NCBI GenBank assembly: GCA_948567375.1
Contig: OX419760.1
Coordinates: 7,378,001-7,442,000 of the forward strand
Length of the DNA: 64,000 bases
Direction of reading: 5' to 3'
Source: Lunularia cruciata
Taxonomy: Eukaryota; Streptophyta; Marchantiopsida; Lunulariales; Lunulariaceae
In this document: positions 1 through 10,704 of the stretch, in pieces
How the letters are laid out: each line of letters opens with the position of its first letter
Position numbering within the stretch: the first letter of the stretch is position 1
Notes under the pieces: model-generated
Database searches by the model: none
Told to the model about the DNA's origin: nothing
Seen by the model: the letters and a program-made list of their open reading frames with translations, nothing else
Translations under genes and position numbers: made by a program

Positions 1-1129
1 TGAGCACCTAGCTGCTCACACTTAGACATTCAATTGCAGCTTCCAACTTAAATCTGTGGCTCTTTCTAGGCCTATAAATACCTCTTCAACATAATCACCT
101 CCATCTTTTAGCTTATTGTTGCACGGAGCTATGGCCAATTCATAGTCATGGATACCATTACAGTTGGCACTTGGCTATTTTTATACCTGTCCTATCTTAT
201 CTTTCTAGAGCTTGATGTGTTCTTCCCTCTTTCAAGTTATCCTATGCAGCAGTCTTTTCTCCCAATCTGATAGACCTTCTCAAGAATTCAAATCTTAGTG
301 GAGTTGGCCGCTCTAAGGAATTAGCATTACCATTCTAAATCTCAACTAGAAGCATTTGGAGAGAATCAAAACTTGGGATCTAGAGTTCAGTTTATAATAG
401 TGCAAGTTTGTTTTTGGTGGTCACTCTATACACTACTAACCTTGTTGATTTCTCAAAAGATTCTACAGATCCAGATGCTATTGCCCTTCCCTCATTAAGA
501 CCCACCTTCTTTTCACTACTAGAAGAATTCCATTCTTCTTCACTTCCACCCTTCCTTTTCTTTCCCTACCATCATGATCAGCTAAATCTAATTATCTAAT
601 CATGTAAACATAATGCTATACAAGATGATAGCTTCTGGATCACACAATTGCAAACAGATCACATAGGGAGATTGTCAACACAGAAGAGGATAATGAGACA
701 TCAGAAGTAAAATATTCCCTCACTCCAACTATACAATGCCACCAACTGGAAAATGCTTTTCAAAGCCAAAAAAATATAGAATTACCAATCGGAGCTGGTT
801 TTTGCCTACTACTCTACTATCTTGAACAAAGTATCAACGTACTTCTCAAGCCATTACAAAAAATTCAAGATAACCTACTCAAGTTATAGCTTTAAGAAAA
901 AACCACTATAATCAAATAAATAAGACATTCATATAGACAGCGGTTGTATTTGTTGCACCCTTTGCTAAAAAAGAATGACTGATAAGTGATAGCAACTCCA
1001 TCAACTCCACCAACCAAACTTCTCCGCCTCACCATCAGATATACAACCAACCCTCAAAAGGATGATGTGCAGCAGCAGCTAAAAGCATGCATTTGCCTCT
1101 TCTTTCTTCTTGGATTCTTCTCTCTGCCT
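1..1129. other. No recognised gene; AT-rich flank
   Basis: Both strands carry only short, broken frames with no domain I recognise. The composition resembles the decayed repeat DNA that follows. I see no LTR terminus or coding remnant here. Confidence 0.5.
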
Positions 1130-1960
1130 TCTTGTTTCTTGTTTTTTGTTTTTGCGTCTCTCTTTGTTGATCCAACAAATTCCATTTGATACTTCCTTGT
1201 TAATTCCTTCTCTATCACTTCCCGAAGAGTATTCTTGCTAATTCCTTCATTGTCACTTCACAAAGATTATTCCTGCCTAACTCTTTGTCACCTCCTTTCC
1301 TTTCACTGTCCTTTCTTTTGATCCTTCTTGTCAATCCTTGATTTTTCCTTTTGATACATGTCACTCCAAACATCCTTTGATTCTCTCTCTATCATTGCCC
1401 ATTCTCTTGATTCTCTTCCTTGACACTTTGATTTCCCCCTGTCACTTTTTGTCCCTATCACGAAACTCTTTCAATACCTTTCAGTCATTCAAAAAAAACT
1501 CTCGATACTTATCCGTCACTCATTCTCCTTTGATACTTCTTTGTCACCCAAAACCCCTTTTATCTCTCACTCTCCAAAAGATTCTTCTCATGGACCCTTC
1601 ACTATTTTCTGTCCTGCACTCCTGATTTCTTCCTTTTGATGTCTCTCTGTCACTCAACTTCCTCTCGATACTTTTCATTCATTCCAAATCTTGATGGGTT
1701 TTCTCTCTTTGTTGCTTTCATTCTTATTTCCTTTTGCAGTCCCTATCATTTCCTTCTTCCTTGCACTCCCTATTCCCTTCACCCACTCTTTCTAAACCCT
1801 TTGTGATACTTTCATTGTCACCTTTTTGATCTCTCACTCTCTAGAAGATTCCTCTCCTTGCACATCCTTTGATACTTTTGTGTTCCTCAAAACCCTCCTT
1901 TGATACTTTCTTGTGCCTCTAGAAAATTCCCTTTGTTCCTTGACAGCACAGAGAGCTCTC
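1130..1960 (-). repeat. Pyrimidine-rich degenerate repeat tract
   Basis: The plus strand is strongly C+T-rich. About a dozen times it repeats a core of the form TTTGATAC, a few bases, then TTGTCAC (for example near 1349, 1530, 1637, 1803 and 1897), at irregular spacing of about 30 to 120 bases. Read on the minus strand the core can encode Asp-Lys-Glu-Val-Ser-Lys-like peptides, so it may be a worn charged-repeat segment of the coiled-coil frame found just to its right. No long open frame survives, so the coding origin is an inference. Confidence 0.5.
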
Positions 1961-2098
1961 TCCTTTGACTTCAGCTGACTGGCCTTCTTGTCATGTCCAA
2001 ATTGCTAACACCAAACCTTCTAAAGGCTTTTTTCATGTGGCTGCTAAGTCTTGTTTGTCATTTTCTGCCTTCTCTGCACTAAGTTGCCTTTTTCCTAT

Positions 2099-2308
2099 TT
2101 AATCTTTTTCTTCCTTCCCTTGACGCTCCTTCTCTTGGACATTTGCTAGTTGCTGAATATATTCTTCTTTCTTTGCCACTATTCTTTCTATCTTGCCATG
2201 GATCTTCTCCAACTTTGTTTGTACCTTCTCTATAGTACTCTTCTTGTTCTTTTTCTGTTGAGTGTTCCAGATCAGTCTCTCTACAGAGGCCTCCGACAGG
2301 AAGTCCAC
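2099..2308 (-). pseudogene. Coiled-coil reading-frame remnant
   Basis: A 69-codon minus-strand frame is rich in Lys, Glu and Gln with heptad-like spacing, as expected of a coiled coil. It is not recognisable as a host gene. It resembles in composition the coiled-coil part of the extra frame inside the long LTRs at 11.5-14.2 kb and 21.4-24.2 kb, so I read it as another decayed retroelement frame that may continue leftwards into the repeat tract. Neither a clear start nor an upstream domain can be seen. Confidence 0.35.
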
Positions 2309-2480
2309 CCCATGATTGACAATGAAACATTTATTATTTGCCCATTATACACCCATACGACATATTCTACTAACAAGAGACTTTCAGACAAGAGCATACA
2401 TATTTTCTTTTCTTTTGGTTTCCCTATTACACTAAATAGCACTAAGGTAACATGTAGATTATTTTCACAATGACACCGAG

Positions 2481-2676
2481 TGGTGGTAAGTACACATCAA
2501 CTCCATTCTTAGATGGGACCTACCATGTTTTTGGATGCAGCTAGAGTGGGATCACGGGCTCATCATCTTTGTCTTTGGTGGACAAACCTCTTACCCATAG
2601 AGGTTTTATAGCACGCTTATGATGGGATTCAACAACTTGACCACCTTACTATTGATGAGATTTTGGATATTGGGCA
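2481..2676 (+). pseudogene. Partial second copy of methyltransferase motif VIII region
   Basis: These 196 bases align clearly, with few gaps, to 4071-4265, which lies inside the methyltransferase domain. The frame here reads Ala-Ala-Arg-Val-Gly-Ser-Arg-Ala-His and then Leu-Trp-Trp-Thr-Asn-Leu-Leu-Pro without a stop, so this piece is better preserved than the main copy, where the second Trp of the pair is a stop. At about 2677-2690 the sequence switches abruptly to the region upstream of the protease. It may come from a neighbouring truncated element or from an internal duplication. Confidence 0.75.
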
Positions 2677-2690
2677 CTAGTCTAAGATTG

Positions 2691-3300
2691 TGTTCTTGCT
2701 TCTGGAGTAGAGGTGGTTGGAAATGGAGTTGACTTTGTTGAGGAGCATAGAATCTGCTTAGCAACCAATGGCTTATGGCAGGCACTAGCAGCAAGGTTGG
2801 AGGAGTTACCAACTAGACTTGCCTTTGAGCAAGCTCAATTTACACCTAGAGTTGTCATATTGGATAACTAGAGGGGAATTTTCTATTTGGTGGGACCTTC
2901 AGGGAAGGTCTATACCCCACAAAAGGTCTTATTAGACTCTGTGTACAACCTCTTATGTTGGGGAAAGCTATAGTTGTTGGTCTAGAGTTATGGAAGAACA
3001 ATGTGGAGAGGTGTCCATTTCTAGAATCTAGACATGTCTAAAGGGTGGTTTTACATAATACATCACATGTGGAGAGCTCATTGTCTAGATTCAGCCTGAT
3101 AGCTCTATGGTGAGAGTTTAGGCAATTGTGATAGTAGTAGAGTCATATGATGTGCTAGTTGGTAAAGCAATGTTATACACCATGGGTTTTAGTATTGATT
3201 ATTGGGAGGAGGTAACTTCCTTTAGATCAGGTTGGTATTTAGGTGATGGACAAGTATGTTGATTACCAATACACTTTAGTAGTGGCAGTCTGGCTCACTA
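2691..3300 (+). pseudogene. Aspartic protease region of the Ty3 element
   Basis: Frames here read as a retropepsin-like domain. A Leu-Leu-Asp-Ser-Val run near 2932-2946 sits where the catalytic Leu-Leu-Asp-Ser-Gly is expected, so the glycine is lost. Further on, Tyr-Asp-Val-Leu-Val-Gly and Gly-Phe-Ser-Ile-Asp-Tyr-Trp-Glu (about 3150-3210) match the flap-to-C-terminal part typical of this lineage. Several frameshifts and stops interrupt it. The protease would have cleaved the Gag-Pol polyprotein; this copy cannot be active. Confidence 0.6.
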
Positions 3301-3312
3301 TAGTCAAGGACC

Positions 3313-4545
3313 ATGACATCAATTTTAGCTTTTAGTGGTTTTGCTACTTGGGCAGATGACTTGTTGGAGAGGAACATCCATATAAAGGAGACTTCAATAC
3401 CAAAGGAGATCACTCAGATTTGGAGTACAAGTGAGATTGTTCCATCCATCTTAGATGTTCCATTGTGGAGTTTTGAGGAGGCATTGCAACAACATGTAGA
3501 CCAATTGGTACAATAGGCTTGGAGTGGAGCCTTTGTACCACTAGGAGACTAGTGTGAGGATGAGCCTTCAAAGTCTATCACATTATTGCCTTTGGATACC
3601 ACACTCATTGCTTGGCAATATCCTATAGAGGAAGTATGTCTATTGGAGTTGTTTGGTGGGATTAGCACTAGACTAGTTGTGGTATTATAGGCAATTATAC
3701 AAGTACAAAGGTACTCATATGATGAAAGAGATAAGACAACTAGGCAAGTGTCTCTACAGCATATGGCACACTTGGCCTATCGGTATCTTGAGTTATTACT
3801 AATGTCAATAGTCAAGAGTTACCAAACGACCCTACCAGTAGACATTTCCTTATTGGGGGTAGGATTTGGAGAAACATGGTCCCATTCATTTGGTGATTTC
3901 TAGATGGCCATGTAAGAAACATACCTATGGTTGCCAAGGTCAAGGCCTGCAAGATCCCTATTTTGGTGTGTTTTGGGAGATGTTATGTATACTACAACAT
4001 CTCTAGGTTCTTCAATCTATTTCTCCAACCTTGGAGAACATCCTTTTGATGGGTGATTCTTGTGGCTAAGTGGTGGCAATTACACATCAAGTCCATTTTG
4101 GATAGGACCTGTTGTGTTGTTAGATGCAACCAAAGTGAGATCAAGGGGTCATTGTTTTCATCTTTGGTAGACAAACCTCTTACCCATAGAGGTTCTACAA
4201 TGTGATTATGATATATTTCAACGACTATACAATCTTACTATTGATGATATTTTGGATGTTGCGCACCAATCTCAAATGATGGTAGTGGTTGATAGGTCAC
4301 CTATGGTAGTGGTGAACCTTGTTAGATAGCCCAAAGTTTCTTTACTCACATGTATGAGTTTCACAAGCTTTTTGAGAGGGTAGTCATGGACTTGTTTAGG
4401 ACTCACAATTACAACAGTTTGTGGAGCCTAATGGCAATGAGAAGGAGTGAGTGATGGGTTTTTGCACCAATATTACTACTATTACAAGTATGGCAGAGGG
4501 ATCCAAGCATCTGGTGTTAGGTTAAGCTATGGACTTGAACTATTT
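3313..4545 (+). pseudogene. C5 cytosine DNA methyltransferase domain in retroelement pol
   Basis: A linker frame (3313-3516) leads into a C5 methyltransferase. Motif I (AdoMet binding) reads Leu-Glu-Leu-Phe-Gly-Gly at 3643-3660. Motif IV keeps the catalytic pair as Trp-Pro-Cys at 3905-3913, followed by Gly-Gln-Gly-Leu-Gln-Asp-Pro. Motif VI is Glu-Asn-Ile at 4034-4042. The motif VIII area with Ser-Arg-Gly-His and Thr-Asn-Leu-Leu-Pro lies at about 4110-4190. Motifs IX-X read Met-Gly-Phe near 4455 and Ala-Met-Asp-Leu-Asn near 4525-4540. In-frame stops (for example 3688-3690, probably from a Gln codon) and a frameshift near 3855 inactivate it. It lies between protease and RT in the same orientation, so it was part of the polyprotein. 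The family transfers a methyl group to cytosine C5. Such retroelement methyltransferases are established for charophyte algae and dinoflagellates. Confidence 0.8.
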
Positions 4546-5229
4546 GACCTAGATTGTAAGCCTTGGCTTGGCAAAGCAACATAAGATGCACTTGATAGGC
4601 ATCACCAAACACTTGTGAGCTCTATGCCTATTGAGATGATTTAGGCACGTGTTGGGAGTGGTGAACTGAGTGGGCAAGTTATTCTTGGGACACACCCAAT
4701 GGCTACTAGTGAGAGTGGTCTACTTGGGGTCCATCCAAGTGATCATGGTCTACTTGGGTTAGACCCTTGGTGTCCTTTAGATGCAGCTAGAGGACATATG
4801 GAGCTTGCAGCTAGAGAAAAGGAAGTTTTCCACATTGAGGTTGGGAACTTTAGTGGTTGGGGCATGACACTACTACTCCCAAGGGCCAAGTGTAGCAACT
4901 AGTTGTCTTTCTCTCCTACATTAGCTACAAAGGATACTCAAGAGCCAAATCTTGGACCTAAGCTTACAAGAGGAAAAAGATAGAGAGTTTGGAGGTTCTT
5001 GAGGAGTTGCACAAGTTTTTTGGCCTTCAATATGAAGGAATTGGGTGCTCTAAAAGGACCTAGTATTTTAATTGAGCTTACTAGTGATACATCAGTTTCT
5101 TGATATTCCTACAAATATAATGACATAGAGAGAGCATTGATTTGGAGCCAAAGTAGAGACCTTTTTGGAGCTAGTTTGGTAGAGATTTCATATAGAGGGT
5201 ATGCTTCAGCTACAATGATGCCAACCAAG

Positions 5230-6370
5230 AAGGATATGCATTGCAACTACATACATAGGTGGATGTGTGGAGATTACCGTCCTATCAATTGACAAACTAA
5301 GGTTCATTGGTACGTCATGCCTACATTGGAGGAGATCTTTGATGTGAATGGGCATGCAAAGGTCTTTAATACTATGAATCTTTGAGTAGGATATCATTAG
5401 TTGCCAATCAAGGAAGAGGATAAGTCTAAGATAACATTTTTGGGGTATTGATCCTCATGGTAAGGATGTATTATATCAATGGAGGCTCTTACCATTTGGG
5501 TTAAAGAACGCTCCTACTAAGTTCCAAAGGGTCTTGGATAGGATCCTAGTAGGATTAGATTTTACTTGGTTCTATATTGATGACATGTTGGTCTCTAGCA
5601 CTACTATGGAGGAGCAGGAGATACATTTGTTGGAGGTGTTTGAGAGATTGAGATCTCATGGACTCAAATTACATATTGGAAAATGTAGATTCTTCAATGA
5701 GCGGGTTGAGTATTTGGGTCATACTATCTACCCTAGAGGACTTGGTGGTTAGCAGACCAAGGTGGAGGCTATTGCAATATATTTCTCAGCCTAAAAATGT
5801 GAGTAGAGTGTGAGCATTTCTTGGGTTGGTGAACTTCTATCACCATTATGTTAGAGGATTTAGTGTTATTGCCAAGGCCTTGACAAAGCTGACCAAGCTT
5901 ACACAAGAGTGGTGTTGGGGAGATGAGCATGAGAGAGCTTTTATAGAGCTCAAGGAGAGGTTGACATCTGCTCCTCTTCTTAGGAAACAAATCAAAGGAT
6001 GACCGTTCCAAGTTCACACTAATTGGAGCATGTTGAGGCTTAAATTACTGCTTGCCAAACATGATGATGAGGGGAAGGAGTTTGTGGTGGCCCTCCAACA
6101 ATTCAGCAAAGGTGAAGTATAGTTCATATGAGGGAGAGTGCTCAGCAACAATATAGGCAATAGCACATTTCTAATGTTACCTATTTGGTAACCTTTTCAC
6201 TCTCATCATTGATCATCAACCATTGACGTGGTTTATGGATTCCAATAAGCTTTCAAAAAAAGCTTGTATGATGGGCTTTAATATTATAAGATTATGATTT
6301 CATAGTTATTCATAGACCTAGAGTGGTGAATAATGATGCAAATGGGTTGAATAGAAACCTATATCCCAAC
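5230..6370 (+). pseudogene. Ty3 reverse transcriptase and RNase H remnant
   Basis: The RT fingers and palm are recognisable from about 5230 (Gly-Asp-Tyr-Arg-Pro-Ile-Asn). The palm region includes a glycine-tyrosine-histidine-glutamine-type motif with stops near 5385-5400. The catalytic box Phe-Tyr-Ile-Asp-Asp-Met-Leu at 5568-5588 is intact inside a 72-codon open stretch. The connection and RNase H follow, with Asp-His-Gln-Pro-Leu-Thr-Trp near 6205-6230 and an Asn where the first catalytic Asp of RNase H would be expected (Thr-Asn-Trp-Ser-Met near 6020). Stops and frameshifts every 100-200 bases show old decay. Confidence 0.8.
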
Positions 6371-6729
6371 CAATAGGATCAGACCCAAGCACATTGGCAT
6401 AGTGAGACAGATGAGGAAATAGTGCGAGGTTGGCATGCATTTAGCTTTTTATTGATATTTTTTGAGGCTTTGGTGGTATCTCTCTCAATGTATACATGAG
6501 GAGTTATTAGATCATAGATCCAAAGGGTGGAGATATTGGTACAATTTAGTAAGTCATTCATGATGATCTCTTAGTGATGGATTACCTTTGCATTGGTGTT
6601 GTGGGTGGCACAATTGGGGCCAAGGAGAGAGACCATGTTTTGTAGCAAGCCAGATGGTTTAGATTGGAGTGCAAACACCTTTTGTGTGTATGGGAAGATC
6701 ATAGAGTGCAAGTAGTACCACTTCCCTCT

Positions 6730-7617
6730 CAAAGACCATAGTTGGTTTGTCATGCTCATGAGAAGCTATGACATTTTGGAGTAAAGCATACATATAGCTT
6801 ACTTCAAAGCCATTATTGGTGGTATGGTAAGTAGACCAATGTAAAACAATTTGTTGCTAGATGTGTGGTTTGTGACCAAGTTAGAGCATGCTCCTACACC
6901 ACAATTACACCCATTACCTATTGGGTTACCATTGGAGTTTGGACTTTATTGGACCTTTATCATTGACTATGAGACATCAATAGTATGTTTTGGTTTTGGT
7001 GTAGTACTTCTCCAAGTGGATTGAGTTGGTGGCACTTCTTGACAAGTCTAGTGAAGGGACAACTTACTTGTTTCTAGATTGGGTTCTTAGTCATTTTAGT
7101 GCACCAATTGAAGTTTTGACTGATCAAGTTATAGAATTTTTTGGGGGAGTTTTAGATCTTGTGTGACAAGACCTTGATTGATCATTGTATTACCTCTTGA
7201 GATCACCTTGAGATAGATGGCTTATCAAAGAGAGTGGTTCAAATGGTGAAGAGAGGATTGTGTAAGTATAGTTTGCAAAGGGACCACTTGGGAGATTTGG
7301 ATCTCTAATTACCTTGGTTGGCCACGGGCTGTTGGTTCAGCTGGCAAGCCTCCTTAGCATCCATCTCTCCTTACTTTCTACTCTATGGATGAGATCCAAA
7401 TTTACCTATAGCCAATTTTCAAGATGCTATTGTAGTTTTGGACTTGGATGATCCAAACATATAGGTGAGCACATGTCCTTAATGGGCCAAGATCTTTTGG
7501 AGAGTGATGCCGGTGGCCTTTGAGAACTTGGCAATTGCTCATCATAGGGACACCTACACTATGCTACTATTTGAGGAGGTTATAGACCTTCATCTATCAA
7601 TTTCATCTAGGTGACAC

Positions 7618-7620
<3 letters not shown>
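6730..7620 (+). pseudogene. Ty3 integrase remnant
   Basis: The His-His-Cys-Cys zinc-binding module is visible as a broken Cys-His-Ala-His-Glu run near 6745, then Cys-Val-Val-Cys near 6865. The catalytic core follows, with Asp-Phe-Ile-Gly-Pro-Leu-type sequence near 6945 and Thr-Asp-Gln-Val-Ile-Glu-Phe near 7118. The rest of the core and the C-terminal region (Pro-Tyr-Phe-Leu-Leu-Tyr-Gly near 7365, His-Gln-Phe-His-Leu-Gly-Asp near 7595) are frame-shifted but easy to follow. The coding trace runs straight into the TA repeat, which interrupts it, and resumes briefly at about 7740-7850. Confidence 0.75.
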
Positions 7621-7696
<76 letters not shown>

Positions 7697-7731
7697 GTAT
7701 GTATGTGTGTATATCTCTATGTATATCTATA
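7621..7731. repeat. TA dinucleotide microsatellite
   Basis: About 70 bases of nearly pure AT alternation (7622-7690) are followed by an impure GT/TA-rich tail to 7731. It lies inside the C-terminal integrase coding trace, so it expanded after the element had inserted. Confidence 0.95.
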
Positions 7732-7860
7732 GAAGACTATACCGATGACACTTGATGTAACTACAAACCGCACTATCTTGAGAATGCATGAGGATGTGCA
7801 TGATAATGCCTTCTAGAGTCCTTGTGTTGGAAGGATATTGTTGTACTTGCCCTTCTCTCT

Positions 7861-8892
7861 TTGGGAACACAAGGTACCTAGCTATGGATCCTATAGATCA
7901 AAGGTTGTAGATAAATCTATCATTTTAGTTTGAGCATATTGGTACCCAACCAATAGAACCTTCCACTCTTGTTTCTAAGATTCCATCTATCATGTAAGAG
8001 AGTAACGGGCAACCAAACTTATCATCATAACACACACTCCTGATTTACTTGTCATCACTTCTAACATTAAAAAGAGAAATAAATAGCACTCCTAGAAGGA
8101 AATAATCTAAGCATAATGCACGCACTCCAATCCAAGCCAATTGGGCGTACAAACAAGCATGCAAGCACAAAGAGGATCCAACCACAATAATTCAACAACT
8201 TCTTTTGGTAAAAATCAGCTTCAAAGCCTCCTACCTTGTCCTCAAACTGATTTAAAGCTATACTCCAAGTATCTTCCAAGTTGTACTCCAACCTCCAAAC
8301 CAATTTTTAATCCAAGTAGAGTATTTTATATCTTTTTGATGGGTAAAAGTCTATGTAACTCCGATGAAAATAACTTTTTCTTTATTTTTTATTCAAATGA
8401 TCTATGACTCAATAAAAATCTTGTGAAATATTCTTTCCAATGGTATAAAGCAAGTCATAATCTGATTACTACAACTCCTTTGACAAGCTCCCAAACTTGG
8501 GCTAATTTTTTGTAGGTTTTCACCCCAATTTCAAAATCCCTAATTGAGGATTTGCTCCTTATGTTTGATAAATGTTTCCAAATTTCTGGATTAAGGGTAA
8601 ATAATCTTCAAAATCACTTAATCAACCTAAAATCCTCAATCATAGTCATAAAAGTAGGAGAATTGACACTCAATCATGATTGAAGATAGAAATTCTCTAT
8701 CAAGCTTATGATAATATTTTCAATAGAATTTGTTGCATCAACTCTCACTTTCCATGGACCTAAAGTCAACTAAACTTTTCATAGTAGCTATTTTTATCCT
8801 TGTCTTAGCCTTTGCAAAGTTTAATAGCCTAATCAAACTACAATCCCTAGATATGGATCAATTCTTGAGTTTGGCTAACTTGTGACCTCTAC
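7861..8892. other. No recognised gene
   Basis: The AT-rich sequence has only short, unconvincing frames on both strands. I see no LTR ends, domains or repeats until the solo LTR that follows. Confidence 0.5.
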
Positions 8893-9626
8893 TGTAATAC
8901 CAAGAGCTAGCCATATGATCTAGATGTGAAATTTGGTTTGGTAACATCTAGAATGATGTTATACATGATGGTCAAAATAGATCAGAGAGAAGTATCACCA
9001 AAAGAGTACTTCTACTAATAGGGCAGAAACCAAAATGGACTTGAGAACCTTAGAACCAATAGCTAGACATATGATTTAAAGGTGAGAATTGGTTTGGTAA
9101 CATCTGCAAGGATGTTACACATGATGGACTAAACAGATCAGAAAGAGGTATCACCAAAAGGGGACTTCTACTAATAAAGTAGGAACCAAAATATGCCTGA
9201 AATCTTTGAAGGCAATTTTGGAGGCCTAAACGGATGAATTAGGCCTCGAAAATGTGCAGGTTTTTTGCCAATGGAAGAAAGGCTAGCCTTCCCTCCCCCT
9301 TGCTTTGTCTTGTCAAGAGCTTTCCAACGGTACCTTACGTGATTCTGAGATTCCTACATGAAGATTCCCTAAAAGATTCTCTCTGGTCAAAGCTTGTTTG
9401 ACCAACCAGATAGGACCTAGACCAGACATGTCACCCATCCAAGTAAGTAATCCAAGGGTGGAGCTTGCTGACATGTCACCTATCTGTGTTGCTAATCCTA
9501 TGGTGGAGTTTCCTTGGAGGAGATCGTCTTTGTCTATATAATAAAGAGAAGGTGCTCCCTTGGGGCATCGATTGTTTGAGTGTGCAATCTGTGTTTTCTC
9601 TCTTCTCTTGTCCTCGGAGTATTACA
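8893..9626 (+). mobile_element. Solo LTR (family S, copy 1)
   Basis: The 734-bp unit begins TGTAATACC and ends GTATTACA, the terminal TG...CA and short inverted repeat of an LTR. It is flanked by a perfect 5-bp direct repeat, TCTAC (8888-8892 and 9627-9631), with no internal coding region, so it is a solo LTR left by recombination between two LTRs. A TATATAATAA stretch at 9535-9544 is a plausible TATA/polyadenylation region. Its own 5' part holds two diverged tandem copies of a roughly 165-bp segment (about 8893-9055 and 9056-9200). Two relatives lie at 44.7 and 46.8 kb. Confidence 0.92.
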
Positions 9627-9631
9627 TCTAC

Positions 9632-10699
9632 ATATCCAAGTGTGTTTGATCCAAGACCTTGAATTCTTTATTTGAGGAACTATTTATATAAAAAAAATTC
9701 ACAAAGATGCAAGATCTAATCACCAAAAATAATAAAAATTTTCATAAGATGATTTGAACCACAACTATATGAGTGACCAAAATTCCAAACCTGATCAACA
9801 TCTCATCTTCAACACCTCATTTTCCAATGCTCCAACTTCAATTTGCCAGATTTGATTTGAGATTAATCAAAACCTAAAAAAATTTGCACTTAGCACTATA
9901 AATACTTTGTCCACTCTTGAAATCCACTCACAAATCATGAAGATGTCTCACAAAACTCTCCAAATTATCTTTATCGTGCTCTTGGGGATGAATTCTACTC
10001 CCTTGATTCAATTGATCATATCTTCAACAAAATCCGCTCAAATCATTTGCTTTCTATCTTCAAAGTCTAGCTTGTTAGCTTCTCTCTCCAACCATAGTCT
10101 CTTCTCCTTAAGTGACCTCCCTTAACTCCTTCAACCCTCAAAGAAGTCCATGCCTCTCCTATTGGGACCCTAAATCTTGCAATTTATCATTTAGCCTCTT
10201 CACTTTTTGACAAATGGACCCCACAACTCCACCTTGAAGCTCATGAGCAAAATTGAGTCATTCTCCATCCATAAGAGCATATAGATTGTCAAATCCTAGA
10301 CTTTCTTGTAATTAAGCACTAGAAGGATGACAAGATATGGATTTCCTATCATTGACTCCATGAATGCTGCCCCAAAATGTGCCACCATCTAATCTAGTAT
10401 GCCATCATGGTATAGAATCTAAAGTCTGATGGGATAAGGATTTAGGAGTGGTAGTTCTAAGCATAGATATCTCTTGCTCAAATGCTTTCTCCAATGCTCA
10501 CACTCTGTTATAACCCTCACTCCTCATGTCCTCCTCTCACTTGAGACACCTCAAACTAAAACACACCTTTCTTTCAACTCTCCATCACTTATATACATAA
10601 AAGCCCTTGAAAAGGATAAGATCATACTCCACATGGCCAGCCACTTAAATGCACATAGATTTTTCACATGGCAGTATTTCAACCGTGAGATCCATCTAC
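9632..10699. other. No recognised gene
   Basis: An open frame of 86 codons (10474-10734, plus) and others have no recognisable domain, and the longest crosses into the LTR to the right. I see nothing supportable here. Confidence 0.45.
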
Positions 10700-10704
10700 T
10701 ACAA

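Larger units (their letters stand above)
2481..7860 (+). mobile_element. Decayed Ty3/Gypsy element carrying a DNA methyltransferase
   Basis: In plus-strand order the stretch shows remnants of an aspartic protease, a C5 cytosine DNA methyltransferase, reverse transcriptase, RNase H and integrase, so the order protease-RT-RNase H-integrase marks it as Ty3/Gypsy. Dozens of stops and frameshifts show that it is long dead. Gag and both LTRs cannot be delimited. The left edge is abnormal: it begins with a second, partial copy of the methyltransferase. The last recognisable coding piece (about 7740-7850) lies after a TA microsatellite. The PHD-finger fragment at 24.56 kb could be the displaced 3' end of this element or part of a sister copy. 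Confidence 0.8.
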